A DNA stretch of 64,000 nucleotides, from NCBI RefSeq assembly GCF_013408175.1, contig NZ_JACBYW010000003.1, positions 186,001 to 250,000 on the forward strand, written 5' to 3'. Below, piece by piece: positions 11,030-21,700 of the stretch. Within the stretch, counting starts at the first letter, position 1; the number at the start of each line of letters is the position of its first letter. Under the pieces are notes generated by a model. The model worked only from the letters and a program-made list of their open reading frames with translations. It ran no database searches and was not told where the DNA came from. The position numbers were made by a program, and so were the translations under genes. The stretch comes from Actinopolyspora biskrensis (GTDB lineage Bacteria; Actinomycetota; Actinomycetes; Mycobacteriales; Pseudonocardiaceae).

Positions 11030-11480
11030 GGACCGGCTTTCTTCTCGAGCGTTCGTGTCTTGGTGGTACTCGTTCACGGCAGCGCTCGTTCGAGCACCGT
11101 TCGCACCCCTGGCGCCGAGCACCGCTTACCCAGGTCTTTGTTGTACTTGGGTCTCCTCACGCCCCACATCCGCGACACGAGGTCGGGCGTGTCGCCCGTT
11201 CCTCGGCCGTTTGGCGGGGCGGCGTCCCAGCGGGTGCGCACCCCGGTGGGCCGTCAGGAGAGTTCCGCACCATCCACGGGCGCTCCCCCGCCGACCACGC
11301 GGGCGGTTCTCGCGCACGGACATGCGGAGTGACCCGAGGGGTTGCGGGTCCAAGTCACAAAGATACCTGCCCCGTTTGCAGGGGGTCAAAACGGGGGTGT
11401 CCACCTGCGCCACGAACGTCTCTCCCGCGACTCTACCCACCGGGGCAAGAGCCGACGGCTCGCCAGGTCACCACCGGCGG
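11030..11480. other. rpsL 5' leader and spacer
   Basis: This spacer holds the likely rpsL promoter and a leader of about 320 nt. I see no coding gene that competes with this reading. The leader has several G/C-rich stems, but I cannot assign it to a known riboswitch or ribosomal leader family. Confidence 0.5.
11360..11389 (-). promoter_or_regulatory. Candidate str-operon (rpsL) promoter
   Basis: On the minus strand, -35 TTGACC (11384-11389) and -10 TATCTT (11360-11365) are separated by 18 nt. This is a good match to a sigma-70/HrdB-type promoter and it faces rpsL. Transcription would start near 11353. Confidence 0.6.
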
Positions 11481-11517
11481 GGTCCGGCGCCCGCTCCCGC
11501 GGAGCGGGCGCCGGACC
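11481..11517 (-). terminator. Terminator of the double-ARH gene
   Basis: A perfect 17-bp inverted repeat, 11481-11497 with 11501-11517, with a 3-nt loop. It starts 12 nt after the stop of the 11530-15849 gene. There is no U-tract. Confidence 0.75.
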
Positions 11518-11529
11518 GAGCGGCCGCGG

Positions 11530-14500
11530 TCACTTCTCCGTCGGGTCCCCCGTCAGATCGAGTTCCCCGGCGCTGACGCTGTTGATCCTGCGGGGCGCGG
11601 GCTTCGGATGACGCTCCTCGGCGGACATCGGCTCGGCGGCCCCACCGTACTGCCCCTCGGTGGGAGGACCTGACGGCTCCGCCCCCGGCGCCGGGTCCTG
11701 CCGCCCGCTCGTCCCGGCGGAGTGCTCCGCGCCGCTCCGCTCCTTCACGGCGGGCTCCTCCGCGACGGTCTCCCCGGGACCCGCTTCCTCCCGAGCACCG
11801 GACGACTCGGTCACCACGGGGAGGACGTTCGTCTCCCGCGCGTCACCGTCCGGGGCGCGCTCCGCAGGAGCACCGTCCACACTCACCCCTTCGGATGAAT
11901 CCGTTCCGGGAGCCACCGCTACCGCAACAGTGCTGTCCCCCGGTTCCGTGAACGACTCCGGCTCCGCGAACGACTCCGCGGATTCCCCGCGCTCCTCGGC
12001 GACCGCGCTCGCCGCGCTCCGCTCCGCGGGCACGGCGGGGTCCTCGTGGACGCTTCGCTCCTCCCGGGGGACGTGCTCGCCGGCGACCGCCGCCTGCGGC
12101 TCCGGGACGTGAGGCGCCTGCCACTGCCGAGCGCTGTCGTCCGCACCCCGCGAAGACGTGGAACCAGCGTGGAAAGCGGGAGCGGGGACCCCCACCGGGT
12201 CCCGCGCGGCTTCGCTCCCCTCCTCCGAGCCGGTCTCCCCCCGGTCCGGGGAGGCCTTCCACGAATCCGCGCCCTCCTCGGCAACGACCGCGGAGGAGGG
12301 GCCGACCTCACTCTCCGAGGGGGGTTCCGGAACACGACCACTCGTCCGAACCGGATACCTGCGCCGCCAGTCGCTGTCCCCGTCCGTGGTGTCCGCGGTG
12401 CTCTCCTCCGGACGCAACCGGGAGTCGAACGCGGCCACGCAGTCCATGGCCATGCGTTCCACGGTCCCCCTCAGCTCCAGCTCGGCCATCCAGTCGACCG
12501 GAAGGGAACCGACTCCCAGCGCGGCGCCGACGATGCTTCCGCACACCGCGCCCGTGGCGCTGCTGTTCCCCGAATGACCGACCGCGGTCCGCAGGGCGGT
12601 CCGCACGTCCTCCGCGGTGAGGGCGGCGCACACGGCGATCCCGAGCGCCTCGTCCGCGCTCCTGCCCGCGCCCAGCTGCCCTCCGAGCTCCTCGGGACTC
12701 GGGACACCGGAGGCAGCCAGCTCCGCGGCCCCGGCCAAAGCGGCGGTGGTGTCCTCGTGGCCCTGCCAGGTCTCCAAGACCTGCAGAGCCAGCCAGACCC
12801 CGTCGTCCAGTCCCCTGCCGAGCACGACCTGTTGCACGATCACCGCGAGCGCCCCGGCAGGCAGGTAACCACTCGGGTGCCCGTGCGTGAGCGTCGCGAT
12901 CCGCACACCCAGTTCGAAGACCTCGGCCGGTTCGGACGACCAGAACGCTGCCGGGGTGGCGCGCACCAGCGCTCCGCACCCCGTGGAGTTGTCCACCGGA
13001 GCGGACTGGTCACCCTGCGCCGAACGTTCCCCGAAGGCCTCCAGCTCCGCGTACACCGACGCACCCGGCGAGCGCACGGCGAACAACTCGGGCACCCCGA
13101 CGAGCCATCCGTCCGGAGCGGGGTGATCGACGGTCAGCTCGCCCACGGCCCACTGCCAGTCGACCCCCTGGGTGTACAGCCAGCGCTGACTCGCCAACCG
13201 CACCTCGCGGAAGGGGTCCGCCGCCCGGGCCGCACGCGCCTCGCGAGCGCGGATGAGCCCCTCGCAGGTGAACAACGCCGTCTGGGTGGCGGCCGTGGCC
13301 GCCCCGCGCGTTCCCGCGTACTCGGGCAGCCCGGACGGACCCTGTGGGCCGTGCCAGGCTGCGATCTCCGCGGCCGAGGCCTCGGTGAGCCCCGCCCCCA
13401 GCGCGTCGCCCGTGGCGCTTCCGAGCAGACATCCCAGGATCCGCTCGGTCGCGGAGGGCACCTCGGCGGCGGACTCCTCCACGACCGCGTGCTCGCCCCC
13501 GGCGCCCGCAGGCACCGCCGCGGACTGCTCCTCCGCCCGCGGTGAGGGCTCCGCCTCCTGCGACTCGTCCTCCCCGCCGACGAGTCGTTCCACGGCCCCG
13601 CTCTCCATGTACGGAACCGAGGCGAACGGTTCGAAGGAGATCGGCAAGGGGGTGTCCTCCCCACGAGGCCGGTCCCGCTCGGCGGGCTCCTCGCCCGTCT
13701 CCCCCGCGTCCGCGGCCGAGGCCCTTTCCCGCTCCTCCTCCGCACCGGGAGTCGTTCCCGCCGAACCCCGACGGGGACGGTGCTCCGGCAACGGGGGGAG
13801 CTCGTCGATCCCGGGAAGCTTGATGCGTGGCGTCTCGCCGGTTCCGCCGCTCGCTTCCCCGGCAGCGTGCCAATCCGGGGGCGCGGTGACCACCCCGAAG
13901 ACCTCGTCCGCCTTCCCCCGCTGCACACGAGGTTGCCGTGCCCCCTCCTCCGCGGGCGGTTCGCCCGCGAAACCACCGCTGTCGGCCGCGCTTCCCGCCG
14001 GATCGGTCTCCACGGGCTCGGCCTCTTCCTGGAAAGCCTCTTCGGAGTCGCCCTCCGCCGCCGCGGACTCCCCGGGCCCGGCGGCCGCGGAACCGGAGTC
14101 TTCGGGGAGCACCTCCCCAGCCGGGGCACGTTCCGGGGAGGAGACCGCGGGAGCGGCCCCTTCCCGGTCCGGAGCCGACGGCTCCTCGGACGGACCGGGA
14201 ACTTCCCCGCCCCCCTCCGGAGCGGCTTCCTCCTCGCCGGTGGGGGCGCTCGACGGCGTTGGCCTCACCAGCAGGATCCGGTCGGTCCCCTGGTCGGTTT
14301 CCCCCGTCGCGGATTCCCGGTGCCGCTCGGCGAACTCCGCGCCCAACTCCTCAGCGGGAGGCTCACCTCCCCGCACGGGCCCCGCCCCCTCGGGAGCCGA
14401 GCTCTCCGTCTGCTCGCGCTCCCACGGGGCGGTCACGCCACCCGCGAAGGGCACACCGCGCGGTTCCGTGTCGGCGTTTTCCGCTCGCTCGGCTTCCTCG

Positions 14501-15849
14501 GCGGTGCCTGCGGGGGCGCTCTCCGCGGAGTCCTGCCGGACGGACGGCTCGGCAGGAGTCCCGGCCTCCTCCGCATCGGCGACCACGGCGGGCAGCACCT
14601 GGGTCGGCGGGGCCTGTTCCTCTCCCCGTCCGGAGGAAGCACCACCGGCTTCCACCGTCCAGTCGGGTGAGTCCAGCTCACGCCGCCCCCGTCCGCCCTC
14701 CGCGACATAACGGCGCGCCCACCTCGGTGGCGGCGGCGGGGCGAAGGCCTCCGCCGCGTCGGAAGCCAACGTCTCCAGCACCTCGCGGAGTTCGAGCTCG
14801 GCCGTCCAGCGCCCCGGGATCGCCTCCGCTCCGTGAACGGCTCCCGCGAGCTGCCCGGCGAGCGCACCGGCTACACCGCTGTCCGCGGAATGGTTCACCG
14901 CCGTGATCACGGCATCGGTGAAGTTCCCCGCCGAAGCGACGGCGGCGAAGGCGATGCCGAGCTCGCCCAGACCTTCGGACGGGCAGAACTCGATGTCCAA
15001 CATGCGCGGGTCCGGTGGCTGCCCCTGCTGCGCGATGAACATGGCGGCGTGCACGGTCCGCAACACGGCCGCGGGAGGGGTTCCGTTCTCCAGGTGCGAG
15101 CGGTTGACCTCCCAGGAACGCACCGCCTCCCACAGCGGCAGACCGTTGAGCAGCCCGCCCAGCACGTCCGCGTGCAACGCGCTCGTGGCCCGTGTCTCGT
15201 AATGCGTCGTCAGCAAACGCGGCACGCGGGACGCCACCCCGGCGACCCGGCGGGCGTCGCCGCTCCAGACCATCAAAGGAGCGGTCCACACGAGGCAGTC
15301 GGCGAAGGCGCGTTCCCCGGCGGGGATCTCCTGCGCGGGTTGCGCCCCCGGCTCCCCCGGAACCCGGTCGACCAGAGTGGACAACAACCGCAGAGCGTTC
15401 CCACCCGGGTTGCGCGTGGAGAACAGCTCGGGCCGCCGCAGCAACCAACCCGTGGGCTCGGGGTGACTGCGCCAGTACCCGGCCATCGCATAGGGCCAGG
15501 GAACGCCCTGGGTGTGCAACCAGGCGAGGTGGTTCGAGCGGATCACCGGCAGCGGGTCCTGCTCCCCGGTGGCCCGCGCCCGCAGCAGGGCGTCCATGGT
15601 GAACACGGTCAGCTGCGACAGGTCGGACACGGCGCCCCTGCGCCCGAAGACCGGCAGGAAGTCCAGGACACCACGGCCGCCGAGCCACTGGCGGATCGCG
15701 GACAGACTCCACCCCCGCACGCCGGAGCCGAGCACGTCGCCCACCGCGCCGCCGAGCAGCGCGCCACGCAGTCGATCGGACCAGCTCAACGGCCGGGAAG
15801 CGGCGAAATCGCCGCCCACCTCACCCGTACGGGACCGGTTGTCACTCAT
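11530..15849 (-). CDS. Large protein with two degenerate ADP-ribosylglycohydrolase-like domains
   Basis: This 1439-residue protein has two copies of the ADP-ribosylglycohydrolase (ARH/DraG) fold, at about residues 22-370 and 799-1143. A disordered Pro/Glu/Ala/Ser-rich linker of about 430 residues joins them and a similar tail of about 295 residues follows. Active ARHs bind Mg through a TDDT motif and a C-terminal DTD/DSD motif. Here the first reads SDLS (near residue 78) and TAAT (near 850), and the second reads HSADSG (near 320) and HSGNSS (near 1090). Domain 1 keeps part of the metal site and domain 2 none, so both are probably not hydrolases. They may bind ADP-ribose or act as scaffolds. 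An AGGAG precedes the ATG. No signal peptide or membrane segment is seen. Confidence 0.8.
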   Translation of the reverse strand: MSDNRSRTGEVGGDFAASRPLSWSDRLRGALLGGAVGDVLGSGVRGWSLSAIRQWLGGRGVLDFLPVFGRRGAVSDLSQLTVFTMDALLRARATGEQDPLPVIRSNHLAWLHTQGVPWPYAMAGYWRSHPEPTGWLLRRPELFSTRNPGGNALRLLSTLVDRVPGEPGAQPAQEIPAGERAFADCLVWTAPLMVWSGDARRVAGVASRVPRLLTTHYETRATSALHADVLGGLLNGLPLWEAVRSWEVNRSHLENGTPPAAVLRTVHAAMFIAQQGQPPDPRMLDIEFCPSEGLGELGIAFAAVASAGNFTDAVITAVNHSADSGVAGALAGQLAGAVHGAEAIPGRWTAELELREVLETLASDAAEAFAPPPPPRWARRYVAEGGRGRRELDSPDWTVEAGGASSGRGEEQAPPTQVLPAVVADAEEAGTPAEPSVRQDSAESAPAGTAEEAERAENADTEPRGVPFAGGVTAPWEREQTESSAPEGAGPVRGGEPPAEELGAEFAERHRESATGETDQGTDRILLVRPTPSSAPTGEEEAAPEGGGEVPGPSEEPSAPDREGAAPAVSSPERAPAGEVLPEDSGSAAAGPGESAAAEGDSEEAFQEEAEPVETDPAGSAADSGGFAGEPPAEEGARQPRVQRGKADEVFGVVTAPPDWHAAGEASGGTGETPRIKLPGIDELPPLPEHRPRRGSAGTTPGAEEERERASAADAGETGEEPAERDRPRGEDTPLPISFEPFASVPYMESGAVERLVGGEDESQEAEPSPRAEEQSAAVPAGAGGEHAVVEESAAEVPSATERILGCLLGSATGDALGAGLTEASAAEIAAWHGPQGPSGLPEYAGTRGAATAATQTALFTCEGLIRAREARAARAADPFREVRLASQRWLYTQGVDWQWAVGELTVDHPAPDGWLVGVPELFAVRSPGASVYAELEAFGERSAQGDQSAPVDNSTGCGALVRATPAAFWSSEPAEVFELGVRIATLTHGHPSGYLPAGALAVIVQQVVLGRGLDDGVWLALQVLETWQGHEDTTAALAGAAELAASGVPSPEELGGQLGAGRSADEALGIAVCAALTAEDVRTALRTAVGHSGNSSATGAVCGSIVGAALGVGSLPVDWMAELELRGTVERMAMDCVAAFDSRLRPEESTADTTDGDSDWRRRYPVRTSGRVPEPPSESEVGPSSAVVAEEGADSWKASPDRGETGSEEGSEAARDPVGVPAPAFHAGSTSSRGADDSARQWQAPHVPEPQAAVAGEHVPREERSVHEDPAVPAERSAASAVAEERGESAESFAEPESFTEPGDSTVAVAVAPGTDSSEGVSVDGAPAERAPDGDARETNVLPVVTESSGAREEAGPGETVAEEPAVKERSGAEHSAGTSGRQDPAPGAEPSGPPTEGQYGGAAEPMSAEERHPKPAPRRINSVSAGELDLTGDPTEK

Positions 15850-16056
15850 CGGTGGTTTCTCCTGATCGGTTCGGTACTACCGGACCGGAACCCGGAAAAG
15901 CGCGGCACGCCCCCGGTGTGCCGAGGCCGAGCGAACGTGCGCGGGTCGCCCGGCACTCGTGCGATCACACAGGCCGCCCCCCCGGGGAGGCTCACCCGTT
16001 CCCGCCGTTCGTTCCGTGCGGGGCAGAGAGTACCAACCGTCGGCGCGTCGGGAGGA

Positions 16057-16533
16057 TCACTCGGGAGATCGGGAATCCCGCCGCGGGGGTTGTGCCCGCG
16101 AGGTGATGGCCAACCTGTTCCAGGTGTTGATGCTCGTGGCCGCCCAGACGAGCGCGGCCAGCTCCGTTCCGGAGAACACCTTCTCCGCCCCCTGCCACGT
16201 CTCGTCCGACACACCGTCCTCGTGGATGAGGGTGACCTCCTCGGCCAGGGCGAGCGCGGCGCGCTCCCGCTCCGAGTACAGCTCCATCTCCCGCCAGGCC
16301 GGCAACACGTCGATGAGCCGCTCGTCCACACCGGACTTCCTGGCCTCCCCGAGGTGCATGTCCAGGCAGAAACCGCATCCGTTGAGCTGTGAGGACCGGA
16401 TCTTGAGCAGCTCGTGGATCTCCGCTTCGACTCCGGCCTCGCGCAGTTCCGCGGCGACGGCCTCCTCCAGGCGCTTCATCTCCCGGTAAACCCGCGGAGT
16501 CAGCGCGGCCAGCTCCATGCGTTGTTGCGTCAT
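16057..16533 (-). CDS. AhpD-like carboxymuconolactone decarboxylase family protein
   Basis: This 158-residue protein is an AhpD/CMD-fold alkylhydroperoxidase relative that likely reduces organic peroxides through a redox Cys pair. The motif GCGFCLDMHLGEA has the CxxC and the following His expected of AhpD-type enzymes. It is divergently transcribed from a MocR-type regulator only 45 nt away, so the regulator may control it. The last 15 residues (RAQPPRRDSRSPE) look like a non-conserved tail. Its substrate and reductant are unknown. Confidence 0.85.
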   Translation of the reverse strand: MTQQRMELAALTPRVYREMKRLEEAVAAELREAGVEAEIHELLKIRSSQLNGCGFCLDMHLGEARKSGVDERLIDVLPAWREMELYSERERAALALAEEVTLIHEDGVSDETWQGAEKVFSGTELAALVWAATSINTWNRLAITSRAQPPRRDSRSPE

Positions 16534-16578
16534 GGTTCCAAGCTAGAACGCGCGGCGGCCGATATATGCTCCAGTTCG

Positions 16579-18024
16579 ATGTCCACGAACGAGTCCAGTT
16601 CGTACCGCGCGAGTTCGCTCGGGCTCGACCTGCACCTTGAACTCCCCGCACGCCCGGGCGGTCGCACGCTGGCATCCGCGCTCAGGGACGCCGTGCGGAA
16701 GGGCAGACTGCCCGCAGGCAGCAGGGTTCCCTCCACGAGGGCGCTCGCCGCCGATCTGGGAATCTCCAGGGGCACTGTCACACGTGCCCACGAGCTCCTC
16801 GCCGCCGAGGGCTACCTGGTCGTACGACAGGGCTCCCCCACCACGGTCGCCACCGGCCCCTTCGACGAACCGAAACCCACCGGCATCCCCGCCACCCGCA
16901 GGGGCACCGAACTGCGCTGGGACCTGCTCCCCGGGAAACCGGACCTCAGCATGTTCCCCCGCCAGGACTGGACCGCGGCACAACACCGCGCGCTGCGCGC
17001 GGTACCGGCCGGGGAACTCGACTACGGAAACCCCTGCGGCCACCCCGCGCTGCGTACCGCGCTCACCGAGTACCTGGGCCGGGTGCGCGGAGTGCACACC
17101 ACACCGGAGCAGGTCGTCGTCTGCGAGGGCCACCACCGCGCGCTCGCCGTGCTGAGCGCCGTGCTGCGGCAGCGTGGCACGCGCTCCGTCGACTACGAGG
17201 ACCCGGCGCTGCCGAAGCTGCGCGGGATCCCCCGCGCCGAGGGGCTGGAGGTGCGCGCCGTCCCGGTGGACGCGGAAGGAATCGACGTCACCGGCATCGA
17301 AAGCCCCGCCGTCGTGGTCACCCCCGCGCACCAGTACCCGCTCGGCTCGACCATGTCCGCCCGCCGGAGGAAGGCGCTGTGCGAAGCGGCCGCATCCGAG
17401 CAACGACTGGTCGTCGAGGACGACTACGACGGCGAGTTCCGTTTCGACCGTGAACCCGTCGGAGCCCTGCAGCGGCTCGCTCCGCGAAACGTCGTCTACG
17501 CGGGAACGACGAGCAAAGCCCTCGCTCCCGGTCTCCGCCTTTCCTGGCTGGTGCTGCCTCCCGGCCTGGTGGGGCCGGTGTGGGAGGTCAAAGCGCACGC
17601 GGACCGGAACCCTCCGGTGTTCGACCAACTCACCCTGGCCGAAATGCTCCGCTCGGGAAGCTATGATCAACACGTGCGGCGCTGCCGCGCGGTCTACCGG
17701 CGACGGAGAAAGCAGCTCGTTTCCGCCATTCGTGAATCGGACACGCGGCACGAGCTCTACCCCGCCGGCATCGCGGCCGGTTTGCACCTGACGCTGCGCC
17801 TCGATCCGGACGGCCCCTCGGAGGAACGGATGTTGAAGCGTATGCGACGGCATTCGGTGGCTCTGGAAGGACTGGCCGAACACTGGATCGACGAAAGGCG
17901 GCGCCAGGACGGGTTGGTGATCGGCTACGCCGCCCCACCGGGGCACTCCTTCGGAAACTCCCTGCGCGCACTGCTCCGGGGCTTATCGGAACCCCGGGGC
18001 CGCGGCAGCACCCGGCAACCGTGA
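16579..18024 (+). CDS. MocR/PdxR-family transcriptional regulator (GntR-type HTH fused to aminotransferase fold)
   Basis: This 481-residue protein has an N-terminal winged helix (about residues 20-90, with GSRVPSTRALAADLGISRGT) and a fold-type I aminotransferase domain (about 120-470). The PLP-binding Lys is present in GTTSKALAPGLRLSW, so it should bind PLP as an effector. The frame is open upstream over the neighbouring gene; the ATG at 16579 (MSTNESSSYRASS) is preferred because it leaves a short divergent promoter with a TATATGCT box just before it. It probably regulates the divergent AhpD-like gene. PdxR would be the alternative name, but no pdxST genes are nearby. Confidence 0.85.
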   Translation: MSTNESSSYRASSLGLDLHLELPARPGGRTLASALRDAVRKGRLPAGSRVPSTRALAADLGISRGTVTRAHELLAAEGYLVVRQGSPTTVATGPFDEPKPTGIPATRRGTELRWDLLPGKPDLSMFPRQDWTAAQHRALRAVPAGELDYGNPCGHPALRTALTEYLGRVRGVHTTPEQVVVCEGHHRALAVLSAVLRQRGTRSVDYEDPALPKLRGIPRAEGLEVRAVPVDAEGIDVTGIESPAVVVTPAHQYPLGSTMSARRRKALCEAAASEQRLVVEDDYDGEFRFDREPVGALQRLAPRNVVYAGTTSKALAPGLRLSWLVLPPGLVGPVWEVKAHADRNPPVFDQLTLAEMLRSGSYDQHVRRCRAVYRRRRKQLVSAIRESDTRHELYPAGIAAGLHLTLRLDPDGPSEERMLKRMRRHSVALEGLAEHWIDERRRQDGLVIGYAAPPGHSFGNSLRALLRGLSEPRGRGSTRQP

Positions 18025-18132
18025 GATCCCGCCCGGGATCGTCAACGGCGGGTGCCCGCACCGCACGCGGGAACTTCGGAACAGGTGGTCCGTCCCGACC
18101 TTTTCCCGTCGGTGTCATTCGAGAGAGGAACA

Positions 18133-18576
18133 GTGAACGAACAACAAGACACACCCGCCGACCAGTCCGTGACCGAGCAGACGGTCGAGGAAACCCCCTC
18201 CGAGAAGCAGTCCGCCGACAACACCGCCCAGAACGGTGACAACGGCTCGGAGGAGCAGGGAACGCAGAAAAAGACCAAGGGGCGTAAGCAGAGCTCCGCG
18301 CGCAAGACGCGCTCGGTCGAGCTCACCCTGACGGTCAGCGGCACCGCCGAAGGAGAGTGGCAGGCCGATCTGACCCACGGGGGCAAGAAGATCGTGCAGG
18401 GGCTGCCCATCGCCGCCTCCTCCGTCTCCAAGGCGGCGGGCGAGCTGCACGACGACATTTCCGAGGCCATCGAGTCGTTGATCAGCGAAGCCAGGCAGCA
18501 GCACGAGGCCAGGCTCGCCGAGCTGGAGGCCGAACTTCAGCGGGTGCGCAAGACGCTGGAGGACCTGGAGAGCTGA
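18133..18576 (+). CDS. Conserved actinobacterial protein of unknown function (DUF6319-like)
   Basis: This 147-residue protein starts with an acidic Gln/Glu/Thr-rich stretch (residues 1-45), then a short basic patch (KKTKGRKQSSARKTR). Next comes a predicted beta-rich core (SVELTLTVSGTAEGEWQADL), and a C-terminal coiled coil (about 110-147, ARLAELEAELQRVRKTLEDL). The GTG at 18133 has GAGAGAGGAA before it. It resembles a small actinobacterial family I recall as DUF6319, often near rpoC; that name is from memory. It is convergent with rpoC. Confidence 0.75.
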   Translation: MNEQQDTPADQSVTEQTVEETPSEKQSADNTAQNGDNGSEEQGTQKKTKGRKQSSARKTRSVELTLTVSGTAEGEWQADLTHGGKKIVQGLPIAASSVSKAAGELHDDISEAIESLISEARQQHEARLAELEAELQRVRKTLEDLES

Positions 18577-18654
18577 TCCCGGCTCTTCCGCGCCGGACCC
18601 CGCCGCGGCTCGCGTGCCGGCGACCGAGCGTTCCCGGTCCCCGGCACACGAGAA

Positions 18655-18691
18655 GGGGCTCCCTGCTCTGAGGAGACGAGCAGGGAGCCCC
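18655..18691. terminator. Convergent terminator between the DUF6319-like gene and rpoC
   Basis: A perfect 14-bp inverted repeat (18655-18668 with 18678-18691, GGGGCTCCCTGCTC / GAGCAGGGAGCCCC). It lies between two convergent genes and could stop transcription from both sides. Confidence 0.65.
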
Positions 18692-18711
18692 GGCGGGAAG
18701 GAGCGCGACCA

Positions 18712-18743
18712 CGGGGCGAACCGAGCTCAGCCGGTTCGCCCCG
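18712..18743 (-). terminator. rpoC terminator
   Basis: A perfect 11-bp inverted repeat (18712-18722 with 18733-18743, CGGGGCGAACC / GGTTCGCCCCG) begins 8 nt after the rpoC stop. There is no U-tract. Together with 18655-18691 it makes a double terminator for the rpoBC transcript. Confidence 0.7.
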
Positions 18744-18750
18744 TCCCGCG

Positions 18751-21700
18751 TCAGCGGTAGTCGCGTCCGAAATCGAAGTCGTCCAACGGGACCGCGGCAC
18801 CGGTTCCGGGACCGAACACGTCCGGCGCGTAGTACCCGTCGTCGTAGGACGGGATCGCGTAGGCGGCCGCACGTGCTTCCTCGGTCGGCTGAACCTGGAT
18901 GTTGCGGTACTTGTTGATACCGGTACCCGCCGGGATCAACTTACCGATGATGACGTTCTCCTTCAGGCCGATCAGCTTGTCGCTGGCGCCCTCGATCGCG
19001 GCGTTGGTCAGGATCCTGGTGGTCTCCTGGAAGGAGGCCGCCGACAGCCACGACTCGGTGGCCAACGAGGCCTTCGTGATGCCCATCAGGACCGGACGAC
19101 CGGAGGCGGGGTCGCCGCCCTCGGAAACGACGCGGCGGTTCTCCGACTCGAACTGGGCACGCTCCACCGGGGACCCGGGGAGGAACTCGGTCGCACCGGA
19201 GTCGATGATGATGACCCGCCGCAGCATCTGCCGGACGATGACCTCGACGTGCTTGTCGTGGATACCGACACCCTGCGAGCGGTACACCTCCTGCACCTCG
19301 CGGACCAGGTGCAGCTGTGCCTCCCGCGGCCCGAGAACCCGCAGGATCTCGTGCGGGTCGACAGCACCCTCCATGAGGCGCTGGCCGACCTCGACGTGGT
19401 CGCCGTCCTCCACCTGACGCTCGGTGCCACCGACGTTGATCACCGCGAGCCGCTGCCGCTTCGACAGCTTGTCGTAGACGATCTCGTCGCTGCCGTCGTC
19501 CGGCGTCAGCGTCATCTTCCAGTAGCGGTCGTTGTCCTCCAGGCGGATCCGTCCGGAGGCATCGGCGATCGGGGCCTTGCCCTTCGGCAGCCTGGCCTCG
19601 AACAGCTCCTGGACACGCGGCAGACCGGCGGTGATGTCGTCGCCGCCGACACCGCCCTGGTGGAACGTACGCATGGTCAGCTGCGTACCGGGCTCACCGA
19701 TGGACTGCGCCGCGACGATGCCGACGGCCTCGCCGACGTCGACCAGCTTGCCGGTCGCCATCGAACGCCCGTAGCAGTAGGAGCAGACACCGGAACCGGA
19801 CTCGCAGGTGAGCACGCTGCGGACCCGCACGGTGCTCACACCGGCCGCGAGCAGGCTCTCGATGGCCGGGTCACCCAGGTCGGCACCACGGCCGAACAGG
19901 ATGTTGCCCTCGGAGTCCTTCACGTCCTCGGCGGTCATCCGCGCGTAGACGCTGGTCTCCACGTTCTTCTCCCGGACGAGCTTGCCGTCCGGGGTGGTCT
20001 CCCCGATCGGCATGCGGATACCGCGGTCGGTTCCGCAGTCCAGCTCCCGCACGATGACGTCCTGCGAAACGTCCACCAGGCGACGGGTCAGGTAGCCCGA
20101 GTCGGCAGTACGCAGCGCGGTGTCGGCCAGACCCTTGCGGGCACCGTGGTTGGAGATGAAGTACTCCAGCACCGACAGACCTTCCCGGAAGTTGGTCTTG
20201 ATCGGGCGGGGGATGTACTCACCCTTCGGGTTGGAGACCAGACCACGCATACCGGCGAGCTGGACGATCTGGGACATGTTCCCGGCCGCGCCGGAACGCA
20301 CGATCATGCTGATCGAGTTGTCGTCCGGGAAGTTGTTCTCCATCGCCTCGGACACGTCGTCCTTGGCCGCGTTCCAGACCTTGACCAGCTCGGCGTTGCG
20401 CTCCTCGTGGGAGAGGGCACCACGCCGGTACCTCTTCTCGACCTGGTCGGCCTTGGACTCGTAGGAGTCCAGGATCTCCTTCTTGTTCGGCGGAACGAGC
20501 ACGTCGGAGATCGCGGTGGTCACACCGGAGCGCGTCGCCCAGTAGAAGCCCGCGTCCTTGAGCTTGTCCAGCGTCTGCGCGACCGAGACCATCGGGTAGC
20601 GCTCGGCGAGATCGTTCACGATCGCACCCTGCGCCTTCTTGCCCAGCATCTTGTTGACGAAGGGGTAGTCATCGGGCAGCAGCTCGTTGAACATCACCCT
20701 GCCGAGGGTGGTGTCCATCGTCACCGACTGGCCGGACTCCCAGCCCTCCGGAGTCTCCTCCTCGGTCGGGACGATGTCGCGCATCCGGATCTTGATCCTG
20801 GCCTGCAGGTCCAGCGAACCGTGGTCGTGGGCCATGATCGCCTCGTCGTACGAGGAGTAGGCGTGGCCTTCCCCGGTCGCGCCCTCCTTCTCCCGAGTCA
20901 GGTAGTACAACCCGGTGACCATGTCCAGGCGCGGCATCGCCAGCGGACGCCCGGAGGCGGGCGAGAGGATGTTGTTGCTGGACAGCATCAGCACCCTGGC
21001 CTCGGCCTGAGCCTCGGCGGACAGCGGAAGGTGCACGGCCATCTGGTCACCGTCGAAGTCGGCGTTGAACGCCTCGCAGACCAGCGGGTGCAGCTGCACC
21101 GCCTTGCCCTCGACCAGCTGGGGCTCGAAAGCCTGAATACCCAGCCTGTGCAGCGTGGGGGCACGGTTGAGCAGCACCGGGTGCTCGGAGATGACCTCTT
21201 CGAGCACGTCCCAGACCTGCGGGCGCTGCCGCTCGACCATCCGCTTCGCGGACTTGATGTTCTGGGCGTGGTTCAGGTCGACCAGCCGCTTCATGACGAA
21301 CGGCTTGAACAGCTCGACCGCCATCTCCTTCGGCAGCCCGCACTGGTGCAGCTTCAGCTGCGGACCGACGATGATCACCGAACGGCCCGAGTAGTCCACA
21401 CGCTTACCGAGCAGGTTCTGCCTGAAGCGCCCCTGCTTGCCCTTGAGCAGGTCGGACAGCGACTTCAGCGGGCGGTTTCCCGGGCCGCTGACCGGGCGGC
21501 CGCGCCTGCCGTTGTCGAACAGCGCGTCCACCGACTCCTGCAACATCCGCTTCTCGTTGTTGATGATGATCTCGGGCGCGCCGAGGTCGATCAGTCGCTT
21601 GAGCCGGTTGTTGCGGTTGATGACCCTGCGGTACAGGTCATTGAGATCGGAGGTCGCGAAGCGGCCGCCGTCGAGCTGGACCATCGGACGCAGGTCCGGC

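Noticed and set aside
16579-18024. Naming this gene pdxR
   Set aside because: The fold fits MocR/PdxR, but there are no pdxST genes nearby to support a role in PLP synthesis.
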